Positions 34,675 to 42,638 of a stretch of 64,000 nt of DNA are shown piece after piece; the first letter of the stretch is position 1; each line of letters starts with the position of its first letter. The notes below the pieces were generated by a model. It was given only the letters and a program-made list of their open reading frames with translations, searched no databases and had not been told where the DNA came from. Origin of the DNA: F1-120-MAGs238 sp964484185 (GTDB lineage Bacteria; Planctomycetota; Phycisphaerae; Phycisphaerales; UBA1924); NCBI GenBank assembly GCA_964484185.1, contig CAZAEQ010000017.1, positions 1 to 64,000 on the forward strand, in the 5' to 3' direction. Both the position numbers and the translations under genes were made by a program.

Positions 34675-36219
34675 ATGCCCACGGCTCCGACACAACCAGA
34701 TACACGGGGGGCATTGGACACGATCACCGCGTCCATGTCGGCGTTGCCGCCCGCGATCTTCGCTGCCGTAGCAACCAATGCGGCGGGGACACTGGCTGAT
34801 CGGGCCGAGGGTGTGCAGGTACTGCGCTGCGCACTTGGGCGAGGGCAAGTGCCCGCCGTGAACGAGACGAAGTGGCCGAGTGCCCGCGTGCAAGCCGATG
34901 TCTTTGTGTGGCTCAAGGAATCCGGCCTTGCCGAGCGATGTGCCGAGTCGTCCGAGTTGGCCGACGAGGTCACACTGAGCGTCCTTGACCACGCCGCCGC
35001 CGCCGAGCGGTTCAGTGGCACCGAGGCCGACCGGCTTTGCGCCGAGTTGATGGCGATCGAGGCCGCGAGGAAGGATCGCGTAAAGGAATCTGCGGAATCT
35101 GAAGCATCGCGGCGGGAACGCATCAAGCAACAAGAGGCGGAAGCGAGGCAACAAGCGGAAACGGCGGCGGCTAAGCAAGCGGCGGACAAAATGGCCGCCG
35201 CATGGGGCGAACGCCTCCGCGCCTGGGCCGCGATCGAAGAAGTCTTCGGCGAACTCGGCAGCATGTGCGGTCTGGGCTGGGACTTGTCGCGCACCGTCTT
35301 GCGACACACTGGCTGGCAGGATGCGAAGCGACTCGCGGACTTGCTTCAGAAGTTGCCGCAGATTCAGGAAGTTGTGCGAATGCTTGGGCGGATGCAGAGC
35401 ACCGAGAAGCCCGAGGAGACTCCGATCCTCGAACGACTCTTCGGGCCCGTCCGCCGTGCCCCCGCCGAATTCCGCGACATCGACACGCCCGCCGTGCCGC
35501 GCGACACACGCGGTGTTGAACGATCGGGCGACATCGCCCGGATGCTCCCTTCCGAAGCGATCCTTTTCATGCGGCCCGCGCTCCGCCTGCTCTGGCACGC
35601 CAAGCGTGCCGAGCGGGCCTTGGCAACGTACCGCGTGCGCGGCGTGCAGCAAGAACGCCTCATCGCCGACGATGCGGGCACCGAGGCCCGCGATGCCGAG
35701 CGCCGGAAGAAGAAACAAGATCGCGGGCCGATCATCGTTTGCCTCGATACGTCCGGCTCCATGCAGGGCGCGCCCGAAACCATTGCCAAGGCGGTCACGC
35801 TCGGAGCCGTCCGCATCGCCACCGCCGAAAAGCGCGAGTGCTTCCTGTGCGCCTTCAGCGGACCGACGCAGGTGGCCGAGTTCGACTTGTCGATGAAACG
35901 CGGCGGCGTGCAAGCGCTATTGGAGTTCCTTGGCTGCTCATTTCACGGCGGAACCGATGTGTCCGAACCCATCGCCCGCGCGATCAAGCGGGTCGAGACA
36001 GCCAAATGGTCAAGGGCCGACGCGATCATCGTCAGCGACGGCGAGTTCCCTGTCCCCAGCGCGACGAGCGCCGCCGTCGCTTCAGCGCGAAAATCGCTGC
36101 ACTTGCGCGTTCACGGCTTGCTCATTGGCGCGGGCCATAGCGCCGCGATGACTTCGCTCTGTGATCCCGTCCACGTCTTCAAGAACTGGAACGCGCTCGC
36201 TCGCGGAAGTAATGGTTAA
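34675..36219 (+). CDS. VWA-domain protein, ViaA-like partner of the MoxR ATPase
   Basis: A 514-residue protein. A charged, coiled-coil middle part (about 125-185; EASRRERIKQQEAEARQQAE) precedes a C-terminal von Willebrand A domain with the metal-site motif D358-TSGS, Thr in FHGGTDVSEP and Asp in IIVSDGEF. This is the layout of ViaA/CoxE-type partners of MoxR ATPases, which together act as chaperones that remodel or activate target complexes. Base composition is clearly G+C-richer than in the preceding ATPase gene although the two are separated by only 3 bp. Confidence 0.82.
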   Translation: MPTAPTQPDTRGALDTITASMSALPPAIFAAVATNAAGTLADRAEGVQVLRCALGRGQVPAVNETKWPSARVQADVFVWLKESGLAERCAESSELADEVTLSVLDHAAAAERFSGTEADRLCAELMAIEAARKDRVKESAESEASRRERIKQQEAEARQQAETAAAKQAADKMAAAWGERLRAWAAIEEVFGELGSMCGLGWDLSRTVLRHTGWQDAKRLADLLQKLPQIQEVVRMLGRMQSTEKPEETPILERLFGPVRRAPAEFRDIDTPAVPRDTRGVERSGDIARMLPSEAILFMRPALRLLWHAKRAERALATYRVRGVQQERLIADDAGTEARDAERRKKKQDRGPIIVCLDTSGSMQGAPETIAKAVTLGAVRIATAEKRECFLCAFSGPTQVAEFDLSMKRGGVQALLEFLGCSFHGGTDVSEPIARAIKRVETAKWSRADAIIVSDGEFPVPSATSAAVASARKSLHLRVHGLLIGAGHSAAMTSLCDPVHVFKNWNALARGSNG

Positions 36220-36638
36220 AAGCGCCCTATGGATTTGCGAAAAGAGACATCGATCACATCGTTAGTGAGTTTACAGGTGATCGAGGTCGCAGCGTAGACG
36301 TATTCCAATGCCAAATTTGAAAGAGAATGAAGGGGTAGGGGGATTGCGAATGAATGCCGGGATCGAGTCGAAAAATTCAACGACAATCGCGCTTTCCGCG
36401 TGCGAATGCGGATTTATGGATTCTGCAATCTGGTCGGGATTTGCCCGAGATACTCGCACCGCCTTCGGGGTGCAAAGGCATTGGATGCTACCCGGGGGTG
36501 GCGGTCGCGACGCGCGACCTTCACTCCCCGGCTACTCAATGTCGAGCCCTTCGGGCTGTTGAGGAATGCAATTCGAGGCACGCGAAAAATCGTATAATGC
36601 GTTTACGCTGAAATTACTGTGGCCTGTTGGAAGTACCG
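36220..36638. repeat. Spacer with large hairpins
   Basis: No credible gene in 419 bp. From about 36455 to 36560 it holds GCACC/GGTGC around CGCCTTCGG, a long stem CCGGGGGTGGCGGTCGCG pairing with CGCGACC..CTCCCCGG across a three-base loop, and AGCCC-ttc-GGGCT. These resemble the loop style of the elements at 17.9 and 30.6 kb. The left part (36220-36440) shows nothing recognisable. Confidence 0.65.
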
Positions 36639-37415
36639 CTAGTTCGAGGGGGCAACGTATTCAACCCAAAATACATCGCAGACATCTTTCCGCACGAACT
36701 CGTATGTCACTTCGTCGAAGCGATTGAGCGCGGAGTCTTCGGTGATGAATGTGCCGCCGCCGGGTTTGGTGGCGTCGTCTTTGTAACCGACCAGGAGTCT
36801 GGAATGGCCTGAGCCGGCGGCGATTGGGTTGCCGCTGCGGAGGACTCGTTTGATTTCGGCGAGTTCGGTGTCGTTCACGCCGCGTTTTCCGGCGTTCCAG
36901 GGGATGATCCAGTTGATCTTGATTGTGTCTTTTGAGGCAGCGCGGGTTGCGGCGGCTTCTTTCATTGCTTGTTCGGAGGGGGCGTTGTTGGAGTCGTAGG
37001 TTTTGGAGTAGGGCATGGCGGTTTCGGAGCAGAGGCCGAATTTTTCGTAGCCGTTGAGAGCGTTGTGGAAGAAGTTGCCATCGGAGACGCCGCCGACCAT
37101 TTGGGCGCCGGCCCAATTGAGGAATTCGGGGCTTTGGCGTTGTGTGGAGCCATCGCGCATGGCCATTGCGTATTCGATGGCGGAGCAGGTGGTGAAGATG
37201 GAGCATGTGCCGCGGTGGCCTTGTGGGCGCGGGGTGAGGCCGAGTTGGGTGAGGCGCGGGCGGAGGTCGACGGCGATGGGTTCGAATTGGATGGGTGCTG
37301 GTGCTGGGGCGACTGATGCAATTGGCGCTTGCCCTGGAGCGGGGGGAGTGCTCGAGTGTGTGTTATGCGTGCAGCCAACGAGAAGGATGGTTGGAACGAG
37401 CAGGAGAGTTCGCAT
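36639..37415 (-). CDS. Papain-like (C1 family) cysteine peptidase lipoprotein
   Basis: A 258-residue protein with a lipoprotein signal (LLVGC, Cys15), a Pro/Ala-rich linker to about residue 42 and a C1-like peptidase domain. The active-site stretch is QGHRGTCSIFTTCSAIEYA (Cys71 as nucleophile, Gln65 as oxyanion residue) and GHSRLLVGYKDD gives His204. The position that is Asn in papain (NSWG) is occupied by EDS (Asp227). Probably a membrane-anchored peptidase of the periplasm. The start at 37415 places the signal peptide correctly. Confidence 0.8.
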   Translation of the reverse strand: MRTLLLVPTILLVGCTHNTHSSTPPAPGQAPIASVAPAPAPIQFEPIAVDLRPRLTQLGLTPRPQGHRGTCSIFTTCSAIEYAMAMRDGSTQRQSPEFLNWAGAQMVGGVSDGNFFHNALNGYEKFGLCSETAMPYSKTYDSNNAPSEQAMKEAAATRAASKDTIKINWIIPWNAGKRGVNDTELAEIKRVLRSGNPIAAGSGHSRLLVGYKDDATKPGGGTFITEDSALNRFDEVTYEFVRKDVCDVFWVEYVAPSN

Positions 37416-37602
37416 GGGAGGATTGTAACAGAAAGCAGCGGAAGAGAGCACTATGTGTACCCGAGGACGAATCGCCTGGATCGAGAAAACACCGCGGAAT
37501 TAGAGGGTGGAAAGCCATGTCGAATGAGGCCTTTAGCCAGTACTTTCTACCTATACTTGGCCCCACTTGGATTCACCTAATACACCCCTCTGGAGCAGTA
37601 CC

Positions 37603-38583
37603 ATGCGTCGCGCGAAAATCAGCATCATCGGGTCAGGCAATATTGGCGCCGAGTGCGCCCGTTCAATCGCTATGAAGGAACTTGGCGATGTGGTGCTTGT
37701 TGATATTCCAAACAAGGACAAGCCTGAGCTGCACATGCCCAAAGGCAAGGCGCTCGATCTGGCATGCTGTGGTCCGGTTGAGAGCTTTGATGCGAAGATC
37801 ACCGGCACCTTTGAGTACAAGGACATTGCCGATTCTGATGTTGTGATTGTGACGGCAGGCGTGCCGCGTAAACCGGGGCAAAGCCGCGATGATCTTGTGT
37901 CGATCAATGCGGGCATCGTGAAGAGCGTTGCCCAGAACATCAAGCAGTACGCACCCAACGCGATCGTGATCGTGGTGTCGAACCCGCTCGATGCGATGGT
38001 GTATGTGATGTGGAAGGTCACAGGCTTCCCGGCCAACCGCGTGCTCGGTCAGGCCGGCGCACTCGACGTCGCCCGCTACAAGACGTTCCTCGCGTGGGAA
38101 CTCGGCGTCAGCGTTGAAGACATTCAAGGTCTCCTCCTCGGCGGCCACGGCGATGACATGGTTCCGCTCCCGCGCCTCACAAGCGTCAACGGAATTCCGG
38201 TCAGCGATCTGCTGCCCCCAGAAAAGATCCAGGCTTGCGTCGATCGCGCCAAAGCCGGCGGCGGCGAAGTCGTCAAGCTCATGGGCACCAGCGCGTGGTA
38301 CGCACCAAGCGCAGGCACCATCGAAATGGTCGAAGCAATCGTCCGCGATAAGAAGCGCGTCATCGCCTGTGCGGCATGGTGCGAGAATGAGTACGGCGTC
38401 AAGGCCGCGAACGGCGGCAAGGGCCTGTTCGTCGGTGTGCCGTGCGTGCTTGGCTCAAAGGGTGTCGAGAAGATCATTTCGTTCAAGATGAACGAAACAG
38501 AGACGGCATCGATGAACGAATCGATCAGCCACGTGAAGGATCTGATTGGAGCAACGGTCAAGCTCTTCCCAGAGCTTGCCTGA
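37603..38583 (+). CDS. mdh: Malate dehydrogenase
   Basis: A 326-residue NAD-dependent dehydrogenase of the LDH-like MDH group. It has the nucleotide motif GSGNIGAECA (about 9-18), the substrate-loop GVPRKPGQSRDDL whose arginines bind the dicarboxylate, the VSNPLDAM segment and the catalytic GGHGDDMVPL. It interconverts malate and oxaloacetate in the TCA cycle. The ATG at 37603 is preferred to an in-frame codon at 37567. A strong terminator follows, so the gene is monocistronic. Confidence 0.95.
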   Translation: MRRAKISIIGSGNIGAECARSIAMKELGDVVLVDIPNKDKPELHMPKGKALDLACCGPVESFDAKITGTFEYKDIADSDVVIVTAGVPRKPGQSRDDLVSINAGIVKSVAQNIKQYAPNAIVIVVSNPLDAMVYVMWKVTGFPANRVLGQAGALDVARYKTFLAWELGVSVEDIQGLLLGGHGDDMVPLPRLTSVNGIPVSDLLPPEKIQACVDRAKAGGGEVVKLMGTSAWYAPSAGTIEMVEAIVRDKKRVIACAAWCENEYGVKAANGGKGLFVGVPCVLGSKGVEKIISFKMNETETASMNESISHVKDLIGATVKLFPELA

Positions 38584-38627
38584 TTCCTGATCAAAGACGT
38601 TCGATTACGAGCAATAGCGCAATTAAG

Positions 38628-38662
38628 AACGCCTCCAGAGCGCCCCTCTGGAGGCGTTTTTT
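38628..38662 (+). terminator. Rho-independent terminator of mdh
   Basis: A perfect 13-bp stem, AACGCCTCCAGAG (38628-38640) with CTCTGGAGGCGTT (38646-38658), a five-base loop and a following run of six T residues. It lies 45 bp after the mdh stop. Confidence 0.93.
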
Positions 38663-38703
38663 CACTTGAAGGACCGCTTTTTGGTTGGGTATACTTCTGC
38701 CCT

Positions 38704-39831
38704 ATGTCGAACCCCACAAAGATCGTACTTGTACTCGCCGCAATAACAATGACTGGCTCTGCGATGGCCCAGCCCGCTGGCGCAATCGCACCGCCAACTG
38801 CTCCGGCTCCGGCGGCGGCTCCCGCGGTTGCCACAGTTGCACCGTTCACATCTCCCGAAATCGAAAAAATCGGCAAGGCGCTCATTGGTTCATGGAAGTC
38901 AAAGTCGTCGATGGCTGAGGGCTCAGATCCCTCCAAGCAGACCGAAGTCGTCTTGAACATTGCCCATGTCAACGTCGGCGGCATGACCGATGCCCTTTAT
39001 GTTGAGCAATCACGTGCGAACCAAATGAATCGCCCCGACCGCGAGTCGATCTTCCAGATTTACAAGTCCGGCGACAAGTTCAAGATTCGCACATTTGAAT
39101 TCCGCCGCCAGCCTGGCCAGGGCAGCTCGACCACCGGCACGTGGGCCGTTCCGGAATTGTTCCCCAACTTCACCGCAGCGGAACTTGTTGGAACGATGGA
39201 CCTGGTGGTGAGTGGCAACGAAGGCGGATATGTCGCCAAGTCGACACACGCATACGCGACAGGCATCAACAATGCAACAGAGATGACGAGCGAGTTCACC
39301 TTTGGCCCAGCGGGTCTGAAGACCATGGACCAGGGAATGGATGCGAGCGGCAAGGTCGTGTGGACCGCCGCCGCGGAGTTCGCGAAATTCACGCCCGAAG
39401 TCACAGTCAATCGGATGCCCAGCGGGCTTGTCACGATTGATTACGTGAAGGGAAATGGCGAACCAATTGTTGCTGGCGACTCGTACACGGTTGAATACGA
39501 AGGCTGGCTCGCCAACGGCTACAAGTTTGATTCGTCACGTGAAAAGGGTCAGCCGCTGACTGTTCGTCCGGCGATGGCAGTCATTCAGGGCTGGACAGAA
39601 GGCGTGATGGGAACATCAAAGGGAACGGTTCGCCGCATTCTTGTTCCTGGGAATTTGGCGTATGTTGGAATGCGCCGCGGCATGATTCCCAGCGATGCGC
39701 CGCTCTACTTTGAAATCGAAGTGGTGAATGTTGAGAAGTCAACCGCACCAGTCAAGGCTCTGCCACCAGCAAAGACTGATGGGCACGAAGGCCATGATCA
39801 CAAGGACGATGTAAAGCCAACTGGCAAGTAA
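38704..39831 (+). CDS. Secreted CpcT/CpeT-like and FKBP-type PPIase fusion protein
   Basis: A 375-residue protein with a signal peptide (about 1-22, ending AMAQ) and an Ala/Pro linker. Next is a domain of about 170 residues that resembles the CpcT/CpeT chromophore-lyase fold (LIGSWKSKSSMAEGS...; IFQIYKSGDKFKIRTFEFRRQP; NFTAAELVGTMDLVV). Residues about 245-345 are an FKBP-type peptidyl-prolyl isomerase (YTVEYEGWLANGYKFDSS, VIQGWTEGVMGTSKGTVRRI, LYFEIEVVNVE). The tail is His/Asp/Lys-rich (HEGHDHKDD). FKBP assists protein folding; the first domain in a non-phototroph presumably binds some other ligand. Confidence 0.75.
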   Translation: MSNPTKIVLVLAAITMTGSAMAQPAGAIAPPTAPAPAAAPAVATVAPFTSPEIEKIGKALIGSWKSKSSMAEGSDPSKQTEVVLNIAHVNVGGMTDALYVEQSRANQMNRPDRESIFQIYKSGDKFKIRTFEFRRQPGQGSSTTGTWAVPELFPNFTAAELVGTMDLVVSGNEGGYVAKSTHAYATGINNATEMTSEFTFGPAGLKTMDQGMDASGKVVWTAAAEFAKFTPEVTVNRMPSGLVTIDYVKGNGEPIVAGDSYTVEYEGWLANGYKFDSSREKGQPLTVRPAMAVIQGWTEGVMGTSKGTVRRILVPGNLAYVGMRRGMIPSDAPLYFEIEVVNVEKSTAPVKALPPAKTDGHEGHDHKDDVKPTGK

Positions 39832-39855
39832 TCTGCGGGGATTGCATATACAAAG

Positions 39856-39881
39856 GGCCCGGGGATTCCCGGGCCTTTTTC
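39856..39881 (+). terminator. Rho-independent terminator after the fusion gene
   Basis: Stem GGCCCGGG (39856-39863) with CCCGGGCC (39868-39875), a four-base loop and a following T run. It ends the transcript of the CpcT-FKBP gene 24 bp past its stop. Confidence 0.9.
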
Positions 39882-39919
39882 TTTCGGTTGCCGCGGCTTA
39901 CATAGAATGAAAACGGAAA

Positions 39920-40915
39920 ATGGCGAAACCTGACCTCTACAAAATCCTCGGCGTTGCGACATCGGCTTCAGACGATGACATTCGCAAGTCATATCGCACC
40001 AAAGCGCGACAGCTGCATCCGGATATTAATAAGGCTCCAGATGCGCAGAAGAAATTTTCGGAGTTGCAGCACGCGTATGAGGTGCTGACGGATGCGAAGA
40101 AAAGAAGCCTGTACGACACCTATGGGCATGAAGGACTTGAGACAAATTTCGTTCCACCGGGGGCTCGCAGCGGGTATCCAGGCGGTGCTGGGGCGCAGTC
40201 GTATCAATATTCACAGGCGAACAATCCGTTTGAAACTGAAGACCTCAACGAAGTGTTTTCCACATTCTTTGGCGGACGCGGTGCGGCGGGAACTGCGGGC
40301 GGCTCAGCCGGTCGCAGCGCACGCGGCAAGGCTGGCCGCGGGCGAGCGCGGCCCGCGCCTGAGCCAGTAGAGATGGACCTTTCGATTTCGTTTGTGACGT
40401 CGTGTCGCGGCGGGACCGAAAGTGTGCGACTGGTGTTTGATGGAAAGACCAAGACGCTTGATGTGAAGATACCGGCGGGGATTGCTGATGGAGCGCAACT
40501 TCGTGTGCGCGAGTCGGGCGGACCGGGTACTTCAGATTTGTTGCTGACGATCAGGGTTGGAGCGCATCCGTTATTTCGGCGGGTGCAGTATCCAGGGATT
40601 CCGGTCTCGCCCGGAGCGATGGACCTGTATTTGGATTTGCCGCTGACTTTTGCGGAAGCTGCGATGGGGGCAACGGTTTCTATTCCGACATTTGATGGCC
40701 CGGTTGAATTGAAGGTGCCGGCGGGAACATCATCTGGGAAACTCCTGCGCCTCCGAGGCAGAGGGATAACTCCCGTAAGTGGATCAGCGGGGGACCTTTA
40801 TGCGATTATTCGAATTGAGCCGCCGGCAGATTTGACGGACTCGGAGCGGGACGCAATACGTTCGGCGTCCATGAGGCAAACGCCGCCGCGGAGCGGGCCA
40901 GAATGGTCCCGGTGA
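39920..40915 (+). CDS. DnaJ-family co-chaperone (CbpA-like)
   Basis: A 331-residue type II Hsp40. The J domain is at 1-70 with the HPD tripeptide at 33-35 (QLHPDINKAPDAQKKF). A Gly/Ala/Arg-rich linker (about 85-150) follows, then the two beta-barrel substrate domains (VKIPAGIADGAQLRVRESG and VELKVPAGTSSGKLLRLRGRG). The CxxCxGxG zinc-finger repeats of DnaJ proper are absent; the protein has a single Cys. It stimulates DnaK ATPase activity and delivers clients. No dnaK or grpE is adjacent. Confidence 0.9.
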   Translation: MAKPDLYKILGVATSASDDDIRKSYRTKARQLHPDINKAPDAQKKFSELQHAYEVLTDAKKRSLYDTYGHEGLETNFVPPGARSGYPGGAGAQSYQYSQANNPFETEDLNEVFSTFFGGRGAAGTAGGSAGRSARGKAGRGRARPAPEPVEMDLSISFVTSCRGGTESVRLVFDGKTKTLDVKIPAGIADGAQLRVRESGGPGTSDLLLTIRVGAHPLFRRVQYPGIPVSPGAMDLYLDLPLTFAEAAMGATVSIPTFDGPVELKVPAGTSSGKLLRLRGRGITPVSGSAGDLYAIIRIEPPADLTDSERDAIRSASMRQTPPRSGPEWSR

Positions 40916-41142
40916 TGAAATGGCGTTTGTTAAGGAAATTGAAGCTGATCAAAAATTAGGGTGGACAGGGAAACATAAGGTGGGTATCTTCCACAGAAGC
41001 AAACCCGCCGCCCCTTCGCGGCAATCTGGTATCGTGGCACCAGCGAGTTTGCACACATTCCGCGGCCTGACAAAAGTGTCTGGACCGCGAGGAACGAAGT
41101 ACGAGCATATGGGAATGGAATCCCAATACTCCGAGGCAACGA

Positions 41143-42597
41143 ATGCTTAAGCAACGTCACCAACTGTTTGCATTTTTGCTCTTGTGTGTCGACGGCTTTG
41201 TGGCCGCTGTGGCGTGCTATGCGGCATGGGCGATCAATATCATTGTGACGGAGCAACCATGGCCGACGCTGATTTCTGATTTCATTCGGGAGCCGATTGT
41301 CGTTCCGGTGGTGCCGGTTGTGCTCGTGGCAATGTGGGCTTCGCGGCTATATCAAGCCCATCGCGACCGGTCGATTCTTCCCGAACTTGGAGAAATACTG
41401 CGAGCATCAGTGCTTTCGTGCGCGGGGATCGTTGTGCTGCTGTGGGCGAGACGTTCTTCATCGGGTGCGAGTTTCGGGGCAGTGTGGCTTGATGGGAATC
41501 GACTGCAAATTGGACTCCTGGCGATATTCCTGCCGCTGTTGCTGGGGCTGCACCGAACGGTGTTTCGATTGACACTGCGGCAAATCCGTAGGCGTGGGCA
41601 CAATCTCCGGCATGTGATGGTGATCGGGACGGGCAGGCTTGGTCAGATTGTGTGCCGCACACTTGAGCGGAATTCGTGGACCGGATTGCATGTTGATTCG
41701 TTTGTGTCGCATCATGATGTGACGCGGCGGACGGAGTGCGCGGACAAACCGGTGCGTGGCGGTATTGCGGATTTGAAGGGGATTATTGAGCGTGTGAAGC
41801 CTGATGCGGTGTATCTTGCGATTCCCACAGCGCGGTCGGCGATTATTCCAGAGGTGCTGAAGCAGCTTGAGAATTTCGCGCTTGATGTTCGCATTGTTCC
41901 CGATGTTCATCCCAGGTATCTGCCGCAGAGCATGTCGATGAGCGAACTGGATGGGATGCCGATTTTGAGCGTGCGTGAGTGCCCGTTGTATGGACTGGGC
42001 GGGGCCTCGAAGCGCGTGCTGGATATTGCAGGGTCGATCTTCGGACTGATTGTGCTGAGCCCGGTGTTTCTGGGTATTGCTGTAGCGGTGCGGATGAGCG
42101 GGAACGGGCCGGTAATCTTCAAGCAGCGGCGCGTGGGGCTCAATGGTGAAAAGTTTAAGATTTATAAATTTAGAACCATGTATGACATGAGCGAAGAAGA
42201 AGCGGTTGATGACGCTCCCGCGAGTGTTCCTGGTTGGACGCCGCGGAATTCGAAGCGGGTGACGCCGATCGGACGGATTCTGCGGCGGACGAGCATGGAT
42301 GAATTGCCGCAGTTGTTGAATGTGCTTAAGGGGCAGATGTCACTGGTGGGCCCGCGGCCGGAGCGGCCGGAATTGATTGAGCAGTTCAGGGAAGACTGGC
42401 GCGGATATATGTTGCGACAGCACGTGAAGGCCGGTATGACGGGGTGGGCACAGGTGAACGGGCTGCGCGGCGATACCAGTTTGCGCAAGCGGCTGCAATA
42501 TGACCTTTTCTATGTTCGGCACTGGTCGATCTGGTTTGATATTCGCATTTTGTGGATGACGATTTATCGCGGATGGGTGCATCCGAATGCGCATTAA
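41143..42597 (+). CDS. Polyprenyl-phosphate sugar-phosphate transferase (exopolysaccharide initiation)
   Basis: A 484-residue enzyme of the WbaP/WcaJ type. Four N-terminal membrane helices (within about 1-145) lead to a Rossmann-like CoA-binding-type domain (MVIGTGRLGQIVC, about 163-175). A C-terminal bacterial sugar transferase domain follows (KRVLDIAGSIFGLIVLSPV, about 288-306; FKQRRVGLNGEKFKIYKFRTM; DELPQLLNVLKGQMSLVGPRPERPE; GWAQVNGLRGDT). It places the first sugar phosphate on undecaprenyl phosphate for a surface polysaccharide. The ATG at 41143 is clear. No glycosyltransferase cluster surrounds it. Confidence 0.9.
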   Translation: MLKQRHQLFAFLLLCVDGFVAAVACYAAWAINIIVTEQPWPTLISDFIREPIVVPVVPVVLVAMWASRLYQAHRDRSILPELGEILRASVLSCAGIVVLLWARRSSSGASFGAVWLDGNRLQIGLLAIFLPLLLGLHRTVFRLTLRQIRRRGHNLRHVMVIGTGRLGQIVCRTLERNSWTGLHVDSFVSHHDVTRRTECADKPVRGGIADLKGIIERVKPDAVYLAIPTARSAIIPEVLKQLENFALDVRIVPDVHPRYLPQSMSMSELDGMPILSVRECPLYGLGGASKRVLDIAGSIFGLIVLSPVFLGIAVAVRMSGNGPVIFKQRRVGLNGEKFKIYKFRTMYDMSEEEAVDDAPASVPGWTPRNSKRVTPIGRILRRTSMDELPQLLNVLKGQMSLVGPRPERPELIEQFREDWRGYMLRQHVKAGMTGWAQVNGLRGDTSLRKRLQYDLFYVRHWSIWFDIRILWMTIYRGWVHPNAH

Positions 42598-42638
42598 GGC
42601 GTGAATAGCGGCAGATTGCACGCGTACGATTGCCGCTC

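Noticed and set aside
40920..41150. 76-residue plus-strand frame between the DnaJ-like and sugar-transferase genes
   Set aside because: No protein-like pattern, and its end overlaps the start of the transferase gene. I see no gene in 40916-41142.
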